From contig DALYLR010000081.1 of the NCBI GenBank assembly GCA_031976175.1, positions 1 to 6,206 of the forward strand: a stretch of 6,206 bases of DNA, in the 5' to 3' direction. The stretch comes from DMER01 sp003451645. Its GTDB lineage: Bacteria; Pseudomonadota; Alphaproteobacteria; Micropepsales; Micropepsaceae. The notes beneath the pieces were generated by a model. The model was not told where the DNA came from. It did no database searches and was given only the letters and a program-made list of their open reading frames with translations. A program made the position numbers and the translations under genes. Of this stretch, positions 1-5,469 are shown piece by piece; within the stretch, counting starts at the first letter, position 1, and every line of letters starts with the position of its first letter.

Positions 1-41
1 AATCGTCAGAGCGAACCAAATTCATCCTTGCATCCAGGGGG

Positions 42-69
42 CCGTCCATACATGTGTCCCCTTAATTCC
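42..69. repeat. Left copy of a dispersed 26-28 bp direct repeat
   Basis: The 14-mer ccgtccatacatgt (42-55) runs into the first tgtccccttaattcc unit. The same 14-mer occurs at 5335-5348 and runs into tgtccccgtaattcc. Aligned, the two segments differ by a 2-nt indel (an extra gt here) and one t/g change. They are in the same orientation about 5.3 kb apart. The similarity is read directly from the sequence. A REP-like or mobile origin is inference. Confidence 0.8.
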
Positions 70-101
70 GTGTCCCCTTAATTCCGTGTCCCCTTAATTC
101 C
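54..101. repeat. Three exact tandem copies of a 16-bp unit
   Basis: The unit gtgtccccttaattcc occurs at 54-69, 70-85 and 86-101 with no spacer and no mismatch. Its core matches single motifs beside the RAYT gene (3475-3487, opposite strand) and at 5321-5335 and 5346-5360. Without spacers it is not a CRISPR array. The likely reading is a tandemly amplified REP-like element linked to the RAYT transposase in this window. It abuts the decayed IS3 transposase remnant. Confidence 0.9.
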
Positions 102-149
102 CTCAGACTCGTCTCGGTAAATGCGGGCCAACTTGGAAAGCCGGTAGTG

Positions 150-332
150 AACCGACTGGGCCCGCAAATCGTCAAATACGAGATGACCTCCGCAATAGTT
201 GAGTTTACGACGCGTGAGTGGGTCGACTAGTTCAACAATCGTCGGCTGACGGAACTCATCGGCGACATCCCGCCGGCCGAAGCCGAGCAACGCCACTGCG
301 CCTTGCTCGACGAGCAGAAGCTGGCGGCGTAA
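150..332 (+). pseudogene. IS3-family transposase (OrfB), 3' remnant
   Basis: The frame ending at the TAA of 330-332 reads VEFTTREWVD, a stop, then FNNRRLTELIGDIPPAEAEQ and HCALLDEQKLAA. This is the C-terminal signature of IS3-type integrase-fold transposases, where typical members read roughly VEFATLEWVDWFNNRRL followed by IGNIPPAEAE. The TAG at 228-230 sits exactly where the Trp (TGG) of VDWFNN is expected, so the copy is inactivated by a nonsense change. Similarity is clear from about base 195. Further upstream it is faint and may need a frameshift: an RDDL-like string lies in another frame near 175-188. No D-D-E catalytic core is present. Bases 333-372, ending in aaaacggagcggttca, may be the 3' untranslated end or terminal repeat of the IS, but no left end is visible. 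The product is non-functional. Confidence 0.8.
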
Positions 333-422
333 CCTAAGCGAAACTGCCTAAGGCAAAAACGGAGCGGTTCATACAACACGGTCTAAACACTTTGATGGGC
401 GAACAACAGAAAGGACACCCCA

Positions 423-890
423 ATGACGCTCGAAGACGCCTACTTCATAAGCCAGATCATTGCGGCCGTGGCCATCGTCGCCTCGCTCATCTATGCCGGA
501 CTTCAGTTCCGTACCTTCGCAAAGCAGGCGCGGGAGGCGCGAGTCGCCGCCTATGCGAATGATCTGCAGACCTTCCGGCATGCGATCCTCTCGGATCGCG
601 ACATCGCCCGCATCTATCGCGACGGTCTTGCCGACATGGATTCGCTTGATCCCCTGGATCAATGGCGTTTCGGCGCCATGATGCAAATAATGACCCACAA
701 TTGGACACTGGCAAAGGAGTTTGGCGAGTTGCCGGGACTTGGGACTGGCCCAGCGGCGTTTGGCTGGATTGCGCAAAGACCGGGCTTTGGACAGTGGTGG
801 GTGCGAGGCCGCCAAGTGTTTGCGGGCCCGATTCGTGATGAAATTGATAAGGTAATCGCGGAAGGCAAAGTAACGCACGCTGAACGCTAG
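423..890 (+). CDS. Small N-terminally membrane-anchored protein, unknown function
   Basis: A 155-residue protein. A hydrophobic segment at residues 9-27 (SQIIAAVAIVASLIYAGLQ) reads as one transmembrane helix or uncleaved signal anchor. It is followed by a basic, Ala/Arg-rich stretch (30-45) and a soluble domain rich in aromatic residues. The C-terminal region has a PGFGQWW motif (120-126) and an acidic/basic helix. From memory, uncharacterised alphaproteobacterial proteins of similar length share an N-terminal helix of the type VAAVAVVASLI-x-L-Q-xR and a late WW pair; I cannot name the family. The ATG at 423 is preceded by AAAGGA (410-415) at good spacing. It lies just downstream of the IS3 remnant, possibly within 50 bp of its end, so its native promoter may have been replaced. 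It converges on the GlxA-type regulator. A long reverse-strand open frame covers this gene but looks like a shadow. Confidence 0.7.
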   Translation: MTLEDAYFISQIIAAVAIVASLIYAGLQFRTFAKQAREARVAAYANDLQTFRHAILSDRDIARIYRDGLADMDSLDPLDQWRFGAMMQIMTHNWTLAKEFGELPGLGTGPAAFGWIAQRPGFGQWWVRGRQVFAGPIRDEIDKVIAEGKVTHAER

Positions 891-1001
891 ATTTGGAAAG
901 CAAGACCTAGGATTGAAGGCGGCAGTGCCTGCGTTTGGCCTGCGATCACACTCTTCCCCCGCCCGGTTCTTCGCCACCACCCTGTTCAACTGGCGTGGAT
1001 G

Positions 1002-1023
1002 GCAGAATGGGTCGACATTCTGC
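1002..1023. terminator. Perfect 8-bp stem-loop between convergent genes (possible bidirectional terminator)
   Basis: GCAGAATG (1002-1009) and CATTCTGC (1016-1023) are exact reverse complements around the 6-nt loop ggtcga. The hairpin lies in the 244-bp gap between two convergent genes, where a shared terminator would be expected. No T-run follows on either strand, so intrinsic termination is doubtful; it could be an unrelated inverted repeat. I found no convincing gene in the rest of 891-1134, although one or two forward frames stay open by composition. Confidence 0.35.
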
Positions 1024-1134
1024 TGCCGCGTCCATTTCCTGCTCATAGGGTACGGCATCCAATAGCAAGGTCGAGGTTCAAAGAGTTTCCGTTGGGCGTA
1101 AGCGGCCCCAATGAATGGAACTTATAGTGTGGCC

Positions 1135-2154
1135 TCACGTCTCAGACCTGAGCCCGGGCTGGCGAGAGGCGTATTCGGGCGGGTAGCCGAAGCGTTTGTT
1201 GAAGGCACGGGAAAATGCGGCCGGGTCGCCAAAGCCGCAATGCGCGGACACCGCCTTAACGGATGCGTCCGGAAGGGCCAGAAGCGCGGCCGCACGCGCT
1301 AGCCGCAACTCCGCCACAAGCCGTGCGGGCGGCATCCCGAAGGCGTCCAGGCACTGGCGGTGCAACGTGCGTTCGCTCATGGCCATCGCCTGCGCCATGT
1401 CCGCAGTGGCGATGGGCGCGCAAAGCCTAGCCTCGATCCAAGGAATCAGGCGCGCCAGCTTCGGCCCCGCCAAGCGTTGGAAAGTGAGCAGGTGGGAAAC
1501 TTGCGTCTGATCGCCCGAACGCATCATCGGAAGCACGAGCGCATGGGCCACGCGGAACGCGGCCTCTGGCCCGAGATCGCGCGCAATCAGTGCGACGGCA
1601 GTGTCTATCCCCGCCGTGACACCTGCGGACGTCCACACGGCGCCGTCTTCGACGAACAGCGCGTTGCGCACGAGACATGTTTCCGGATACATCTCTGCCA
1701 TCGTGTCGATACCCAGCCAATGAGTCGTCGCGCGCCTCTTCCGCAGCAGTCCCAGGGCACCCAGCACAAAAGACCCCGAGCAAACCGAGACAATACGGCG
1801 GGCGCGCGACGCCAGACTGGCCATTGCGGAAAGCCACTCTGCGTCGGCCAGGGCCGCGAACAGGGGTGTGCCAAGTGCACCGGGAACAATCAGCGTGTCG
1901 ATGTCGCCCTTGAACATTGCGATCGGCGCCGTCGCCACCTTCGCATTTGCGGAGGTCGCGGCCCACTCTCCTTTGGCAAGATAAGTGATGGTGTAAGCCC
2001 CGCCCGGGGTGATTGCGTCGGCAGTCGCGAATGCTTCGGCGGGGCCGGCAAAGTCAAGCAACTGAACACCATCATAAAGCGCGAAGACCACCGCCCTCTT
2101 GGCGGAAACGATCATTGGATTGTCATTCGGCGCTTGGCTGACGTCATGTAGCAT
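1135..2154 (-). CDS. GlxA-family transcriptional regulator (DJ-1/PfpI domain plus AraC-type HTH)
   Basis: A 339-residue protein from the chosen start. Residues ~20-190 form a DJ-1/PfpI-like (class I glutamine amidotransferase-like) domain: VVFALYDGVQLLDFAGPAEA at the start, IVPGA near 89-93, a nucleophile-elbow Cys125 in SVCSGSF, and TTHW with His145. Residues ~225-332 are a double-helix-turn-helix AraC/XylS domain (MSERTLHRQC, then VSAHCGFGDPAAFSRAFNKR and FGYPPEYASR). In this family the amidotransferase-like part is generally a ligand-sensing module rather than a proven enzyme. The start at 2154 was chosen because GAGGG precedes it on the reverse strand with about 8 nt spacing. An ATG at 2169 has no ribosome site, and one at 2115 (MIVSAK) would also keep the whole domain. 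It is divergent from the P450 with only 32 bp between starts, so control of the P450 and of itself is a reasonable inference. The ligand is unknown. Confidence 0.92.
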   Translation of the reverse strand: MLHDVSQAPNDNPMIVSAKRAVVFALYDGVQLLDFAGPAEAFATADAITPGGAYTITYLAKGEWAATSANAKVATAPIAMFKGDIDTLIVPGALGTPLFAALADAEWLSAMASLASRARRIVSVCSGSFVLGALGLLRKRRATTHWLGIDTMAEMYPETCLVRNALFVEDGAVWTSAGVTAGIDTAVALIARDLGPEAAFRVAHALVLPMMRSGDQTQVSHLLTFQRLAGPKLARLIPWIEARLCAPIATADMAQAMAMSERTLHRQCLDAFGMPPARLVAELRLARAAALLALPDASVKAVSAHCGFGDPAAFSRAFNKRFGYPPEYASRQPGLRSET

Positions 2155-2186
2155 GCTCAGAGCCCTCATGGACTAGGGAGCATACC
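2153..2186. promoter_or_regulatory. Compact divergent control region with a dyad and the P450 ribosome site
   Basis: Only 32 bp (2155-2186) separate the regulator and P450 starts. ATGCTC (2153-2158) and GAGCAT (2178-2183) form a perfect 6-bp inverted repeat with 19 nt between arms. A CCCT/AGGG pair (2163-2166, 2175-2178) lies inside but is slightly off-centre. AGGGAG (2175-2180) is the P450 ribosome site. No clear -35/-10 pair fits in the gap, so promoters probably extend into the coding ends. An operator role is a guess. Confidence 0.35.
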
Positions 2187-3416
2187 ATGAATGACACAAA
2201 CAAGCCTCTGCCATCTGGATTGCAGTTGAGTGGATTGGACCCGGAATTCCGTGAACGCCCGCATCCCATCTTAGACAATTTGCGTGCGCGGGCACCCCGC
2301 CACCTGCACGAATTCGGCCTGTTCCTTTGCGCCCATGCCGACGGGAGGTCTGCACTTTCCGACCCCACACTCTCGCGCGACCTGCGCAAGGCGCCGGAAG
2401 GCTCTCTCATGCGCTCCATGATGCCGCCGGAGTTCCTGAGCGGCGAAAAGCCCAACAATATGCTCTGGATGGACGACCCGGAACATGCGGTCAATCGGGG
2501 CTTGGTACAACCGGCCTTTTTCAAGCGCTGCGGCGGCATGCGGGCGCGCATCAGCGCAATTGTCGATGATCTGCTCAATGACATTGAACGCAAGCGCGAC
2601 TTCGACGGCATTGACGATTTCGCCGTGCCCTTGCCGATCTTTGTCATTGCAGACGTCTTGGGGCTGGCTCGCGAAGACCTGCCAATGTTCCGGCAGCGGT
2701 CGCAAATTCTCGCCGAGTTGGGGCTGACGCCGTTCCTGACCCCAGAGCAGGAAGCGCTGAGGGTAGAGCACGATCAAGCGCTGGCGGCCTTTTTCTTGAG
2801 TGAGATCGCGAAACGCCGCGCGGTGCCGCGCGATGACCTGATTTCTGATCTGATCGCGGCGCGCCATGATGGACAAGCGCTCTCGGATCAGGAACTGGTG
2901 GCAGTACTGTTTCTCTTGCTGATCGCTGGCAATTTGACCACGACGGACATGCTCGCTCACGGCATCGTCGAACTTCTGGAGCACCCGGCCGAGGCGGCGA
3001 AACTGCGCGCCGATCCCAAAATGGCGCGAGGGGCGGTCGAGGAAATCCTGCGTTATGAGCCGCCGGTGCAGGCGACCACGCGCACGAGCAACATTGCTCA
3101 GGAGGTGCAGGGATGTCCGGTGAAGGCGGGGGCGATGGTTTCGGTCTCGATTATGGGTTGCAACCGCGATCCTGCGGTTTTTGCCGATCCGCACATATTC
3201 CGCATCGACCGCCAGAAGAATGAGCACGTCAGTTTTGGCGGCGGCATCCATCAGTGCCTCGGGGCGCCGCTGGCGCGGCTGGAGGGCGAGATCGCGCTGA
3301 GCAACCTCTTCACGCGGTTTCCACATCTGCGGCTGACCGAGGGCCGGCCCGCCCGCAAGCCAAGTTTCTTCTTCAATGCCTATGAGCGCTTGCCCTTGTC
3401 CATCGATCCGGACTAG
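2187..3416 (+). CDS. Cytochrome P450 monooxygenase, complete
   Basis: A 409-residue soluble bacterial (class I type) P450 with no membrane anchor, which would need separate ferredoxin and reductase partners; none is encoded here. Landmarks: the I-helix segment AGNLTTTD (247-254), the K-helix ExxR as Glu286/Arg289 in EEILRYEPP, and the heme-binding loop FGGGIHQCLG (350-359) with the axial thiolate Cys357. The C-terminal FFFNAYERLPL is the usual last beta strand. Length is normal (about 400), so the gene looks intact. In the I-helix the acidic residue normally before the conserved Thr (AG-x-D/E-T) is Leu250. The start is supported by AGGGAG (2175-2180), 6 nt upstream. Substrate cannot be inferred from sequence; hydroxylation of a hydrophobic compound is the family expectation. 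The neighbouring divergent GlxA-type regulator is its probable controller. Confidence 0.96.
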   Translation: MNDTNKPLPSGLQLSGLDPEFRERPHPILDNLRARAPRHLHEFGLFLCAHADGRSALSDPTLSRDLRKAPEGSLMRSMMPPEFLSGEKPNNMLWMDDPEHAVNRGLVQPAFFKRCGGMRARISAIVDDLLNDIERKRDFDGIDDFAVPLPIFVIADVLGLAREDLPMFRQRSQILAELGLTPFLTPEQEALRVEHDQALAAFFLSEIAKRRAVPRDDLISDLIAARHDGQALSDQELVAVLFLLLIAGNLTTTDMLAHGIVELLEHPAEAAKLRADPKMARGAVEEILRYEPPVQATTRTSNIAQEVQGCPVKAGAMVSVSIMGCNRDPAVFADPHIFRIDRQKNEHVSFGGGIHQCLGAPLARLEGEIALSNLFTRFPHLRLTEGRPARKPSFFFNAYERLPLSIDPD

Positions 3417-3474
3417 GTCACGCGACGGACTGATCCTGCGCCAGCTTAGACATGGTGGAGGAAGGCGAGCGCGT

Positions 3475-3487
3475 AATTGTGGGGACA
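3475..3487 (+). repeat. Single REP-like motif AATTGTGGGGACA at the RAYT 5' edge
   Basis: This 13-mer fits AATTNNGGGGACA, the reverse complement of the motif tandemly repeated at 54-101 (TGTCCCCTTAATT) and present at 5346-5358 (TGTCCCCGTAATT). It overlaps the outer end of the RAYT left inverted repeat (3482-3501), so the dispersed motif and the transposase end are physically joined here. Confidence 0.7.
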
Positions 3488-3501
3488 TAATACTTAATTG
3501 A
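3482..3501. repeat. Left inverted repeat flanking the RAYT gene
   Basis: gggacataatacttaattga matches the reverse complement of 4211-4230 at 17 of 20 positions; the inner 13 bases (aatacttaattga) are perfect. The pair brackets the transposase gene closely, as expected for recognition sites of a RAYT or the ends of its element. Confidence 0.8.
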
Positions 3502-3533
3502 CGCGCCCGCTCCGCCATGCGATCTTGGTGCTC

Positions 3534-4205
3534 ATGGCAAGATTGGCACGAGCAGTCGCACCGGGCATGCCGCATCATGTGACGCAGCGCGGCAACCGGC
3601 GGCAAAAGACCTTTTTCGACGATGGCGACTATGCCGCCTATAAGGCTTTGCTGGCCGAGGGCTGCAAGGCGGCGGGCGTTGAGGTTTGGGCCTATTGCCT
3701 GATGCCCAATCACGTCCATCTCATCCTGGTGCCGGGCGATGAGGACGGCCTGCGCGCGGCCATCGCCGAGGCGCACCGGCGCTACACGCGGATGATCAAC
3801 GCGCGCAAGGGCTGGACAGGGTTTCTCTGGCAGGGGCGCTTCGCCAGCTGTCCGATGGACGAGGCGCATACGCTCGCCGCCGCGCGCTATGCCGAACAGA
3901 ACCCGGTGCGGGCGCGCCTGACCCTGCGCGCGCAAGACTGGCCCTGGTCGAGCGCCAAGGCACACTTACGAGGCCGCGACGACGGGCTGGTGGCGGTGCA
4001 GCCGCTGCTGGATCGGGTCGCGGATTGGAAGGCGTTTCTGGGCGAGCCCTTGGACGTGGACGCCTTGGAGGCCATTCGCTCAGGTGAACGCACAGGGCGG
4101 CCGCGCGGACCGGACAGCTTCGTCAAGCACCTGGAAAAGGCCTTGGGCCGGACGCTCGCCAAGGCGAAGCCGGGGCCGAAGCCAGCTGTACGGGAGGATG
4201 CGTAG
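3534..4205 (+). CDS. REP-associated tyrosine transposase (RAYT, Y1 HUH single-strand transposase)
   Basis: A 223-residue IS200-like transposase domain protein, predicted to cut and rejoin single-stranded DNA at REP hairpins. The start reads MARLARAVAPGMPHHVTQRG, the typical RAYT opening. The HUH motif is NHVHLI with His60 and His62, and the probable catalytic Tyr is Tyr119 in RYAEQNPVRARL. Further signatures are GFLWQGRF (96-103) and DWPWSS after the Tyr. The basic C-terminal tail (GRPRG, KPGPKP) is also usual. All key residues and full length are present, so it is likely functional. I chose ATG 3534; an in-frame TTG at 3498 would begin inside the inverted repeat and add residues not typical of the family. 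The flanking 20-nt inverted repeats and motif copies at 54-101 and 5321-5360 are its likely substrates. RAYTs are usually single-copy domesticated genes rather than freely spreading ISs. Confidence 0.93.
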   Translation: MARLARAVAPGMPHHVTQRGNRRQKTFFDDGDYAAYKALLAEGCKAAGVEVWAYCLMPNHVHLILVPGDEDGLRAAIAEAHRRYTRMINARKGWTGFLWQGRFASCPMDEAHTLAAARYAEQNPVRARLTLRAQDWPWSSAKAHLRGRDDGLVAVQPLLDRVADWKAFLGEPLDVDALEAIRSGERTGRPRGPDSFVKHLEKALGRTLAKAKPGPKPAVREDA

Positions 4206-4210
4206 AGGCT

Positions 4211-4230
4211 TCAATTAAGTATTGTATGCC
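4211..4230. repeat. Right inverted repeat flanking the RAYT gene
   Basis: tcaattaagtattgtatgcc, 6 nt after the transposase stop, pairs with 3482-3501 (17/20, inner 13 perfect). Unlike the left side, it lacks a clear TGTCCCC at its outer end. The following bases to about 4335 are AT-richer than their surroundings; they should hold the sigma-factor promoter, but I could not identify a convincing one. Confidence 0.8.
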
Positions 4231-4335
4231 TTTAATCCCCTCCACTATTGATTGAGTCCATTATTTTTCGGCACGACGAATTCTCCATACAACATTGAAC
4301 CGTTTTGCCCCTTTGGCGCACCTTTATTCCTGAAA

Positions 4336-4914
4336 ATGGATGAAAGCGCCATGCGTAACGCCGAGCAGGTTTTTGACGAGTACTTAGCGGCAGCCGCGCG
4401 AACCGGCGACCGGCGGGCGATGGCTGCGTTGTTCGGGCGATGGAACAAGCGACTGATCGCGCATGCTTGGCGGCTGACGCGCGATGCAGAGGCCGCGCGC
4501 GAAGCGGCGCAAGACGGCTGGATTGAAATCTTACGCGGGATTGGTTCATTGCAGGACGCGCGCGCCTTTCCAGCCTGGGCCTATCGGATCGTGACACGGC
4601 GTTGCGCGCAAGGCATCAAAGCCGCGCAAATGCGACGTGCGCTGAACGCCGAGGCGAGCGCTGCGCCCCACAACGGACCTCCAGATCCCGGCACGGGCGT
4701 GGATTCGGCACGGCTTAGCGCGGCGGTCTCGGATTTGCCTCCCGATCAACGCGCCGCAGTGGCGCTGTTTTATTTCGAAGACATGAGCGTCGCGCAGCTC
4801 GCGGTCGCTCTCGACGTGCCGGCGGGCACGGTGAAGACCCGCCTTATGCATGCCAGGCGTAAATTGCGCGCGGCTTTGGAAGGAGCAGACCTATGCGAGA
4901 CATCGACACGTTAA
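4336..4914 (+). CDS. ECF-type RNA polymerase sigma factor
   Basis: A 192-residue two-domain sigma-70 relative. Region 2 (~27-95) contains ALFGRWNKRLIAHAWRLTRD, the DAEAAREAAQDGWIEILRGI core-binding helix and RAFPAWAYRIVTRRC. After an Ala/Pro-rich linker (~105-125), region 4 (~126-182) has LPPDQRAAVALFYFEDMSVA and the recognition helix GTVKTRLMHARRKLR. There is no region 1 or 3, as in ECF sigmas. The start is uncertain: ATG 4336 (MDESAM) was preferred; ATG 4351 keeps both domains, and ATG 4252 would add about 28 unusual residues starting 21 nt from the RAYT inverted repeat. Its stop lies inside the next gene, whose product is therefore the prime candidate partner or regulator. Target promoters and signal are unknown. 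Confidence 0.9.
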   Translation: MDESAMRNAEQVFDEYLAAAARTGDRRAMAALFGRWNKRLIAHAWRLTRDAEAAREAAQDGWIEILRGIGSLQDARAFPAWAYRIVTRRCAQGIKAAQMRRALNAEASAAPHNGPPDPGTGVDSARLSAAVSDLPPDQRAAVALFYFEDMSVAQLAVALDVPAGTVKTRLMHARRKLRAALEGADLCETSTR

Positions 4915-5264
4915 TCGACGAAGCGATTGGTGCGGAGGAGCGCAAGTTGCTTGATCAAATCGGCAAAGAGCCAGGACACTTTGGCCAACTCGCTGACATG
5001 TTCACGACAGGACCGTCGGCGTGGGTGAACGTTGTGATGATGGTCGCGCAGAGCGTCTTGTTCATCGCGGGGTGTTGGGCGGCATGGGAATTTTTTCAAG
5101 CGACGGACATGCTTATTGCGCTCCAGTGGGGCTTGCCTGCCGCCGTCGCGATCCTGTCGTCGCTGATTATCAAGCTGTCCATGTGGCCGAGCATGCACAC
5201 AAACCGGATCATGCGCGAGCTCAAGCGGATCGAGCTTCAGATCGCCTTGGCTGGCAAGTCTTAG
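4893..5264 (+). CDS. DUF6768-like two-helix membrane protein, coupled to the sigma factor
   Basis: A 123-residue protein with a short acidic cytoplasmic N-terminus (IDEAIGAEERKLLDQIG), two predicted membrane helices (~43-66 and ~78-97) and a charged C-terminal helix ending MRELKRIELQIAL. This layout, with the closing RE-x-KRIELQ motif, matches my recollection of DUF6768 proteins, commonly encoded just after ECF sigma factors in alphaproteobacteria; the family name is from memory. AGGAG (4881-4885) lies 7 nt before the ATG, and the gene overlaps the sigma-factor reading frame by 22 nt, so the two are almost certainly co-transcribed and translationally coupled. An anti-sigma or membrane-tethering role is plausible from context, but no zinc-binding anti-sigma motif (HxxxCxxC) is present. 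Confidence 0.85.
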   Translation: MRDIDTLIDEAIGAEERKLLDQIGKEPGHFGQLADMFTTGPSAWVNVVMMVAQSVLFIAGCWAAWEFFQATDMLIALQWGLPAAVAILSSLIIKLSMWPSMHTNRIMRELKRIELQIALAGKS

Positions 5265-5300
5265 TTGGGCGCGCGACGGATCACCGGGGACGAACCACGA

Positions 5301-5325
5301 GGATACAGCACTTGTTCTTGTATCC
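5301..5325. other. 7-bp stem-loop at the edge of the right repeat block
   Basis: GGATACA (5301-5307) pairs perfectly with TGTATCC (5319-5325) around an 11-nt loop, 36 nt after the DUF6768-like gene. The 3' arm runs into the first tatccccgtaattcc unit. REP elements often form hairpins, so this may be the folded part of the repeat. No T-run follows, so it is a weak terminator candidate. Confidence 0.4.
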
Positions 5326-5335
5326 CCGTAATTCC
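5321..5335. repeat. REP-like motif copy, variant TATCCCCGTAATTCC
   Basis: This 15-mer differs from the 5346-5360 copy by one base (tatcccc for tgtcccc). Both are in the same orientation as the left tandem block. The two copies start 25 bp apart. Confidence 0.75.
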
Positions 5336-5360
5336 CGTCCATACATGTCCCCGTAATTCC
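5335..5360. repeat. Right copy of the dispersed 26-28 bp direct repeat
   Basis: ccgtccatacatgt (5335-5348) overlaps tgtccccgtaattcc (5346-5360). It matches 42-69 apart from a 2-nt indel and one substitution. The remaining gap up to 5469 holds no visible gene; it should contain the promoter of the ankyrin-repeat gene, but I cannot assign -35/-10 boxes. Confidence 0.8.
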
Positions 5361-5469
5361 ATGCTTCAGCCTTGAGCGATGTGCACGGTAACGACCAATC
5401 AGTGCTAGTGTCCGAAGGCGCCCGGCCGCGCCGAAGCCGCGCAATGGTGCCGCCGTTAGGAGACGTCTC

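Noticed and set aside
54..101. CRISPR array
   Set aside because: The repeats are only 16 bp and directly abut, so there are no spacers; no cas gene is nearby.
78..296. Reverse-strand 72-codon open frame
   Set aside because: It lies antisense to the recognisable IS3 transposase C-terminus and its own end is encoded by the tandem repeats; no domain is seen.
369..1058. Reverse-strand 229-codon open frame over the small membrane protein gene
   Set aside because: Low-complexity Arg/Pro/His-rich translation without a domain, antisense to a gene with a good ribosome site and a clear hydrophobic helix.
1360..2151. Forward 263-codon open frame inside the regulator
   Set aside because: Antisense to clear DJ-1 and AraC domains; a composition-driven shadow in GC-rich DNA.
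3498..3533. TTG start extending the RAYT by 12 residues
   Set aside because: The start would lie within the left inverted repeat, and the family's usual N-terminus begins at the ATG of 3534.
2271..3965. Reverse-strand 564-codon open frame across the P450 and RAYT
   Set aside because: Antisense to two genes with complete catalytic motifs and crosses the intergenic inverted repeat; no recognisable domain of its own.
4252..4335. Upstream ATG extending the sigma factor by 28 residues
   Set aside because: The extra segment (MSPLFFGTTNSPY...) is unlike sigma region 2 leaders, AT-rich, and occupies the expected promoter region.
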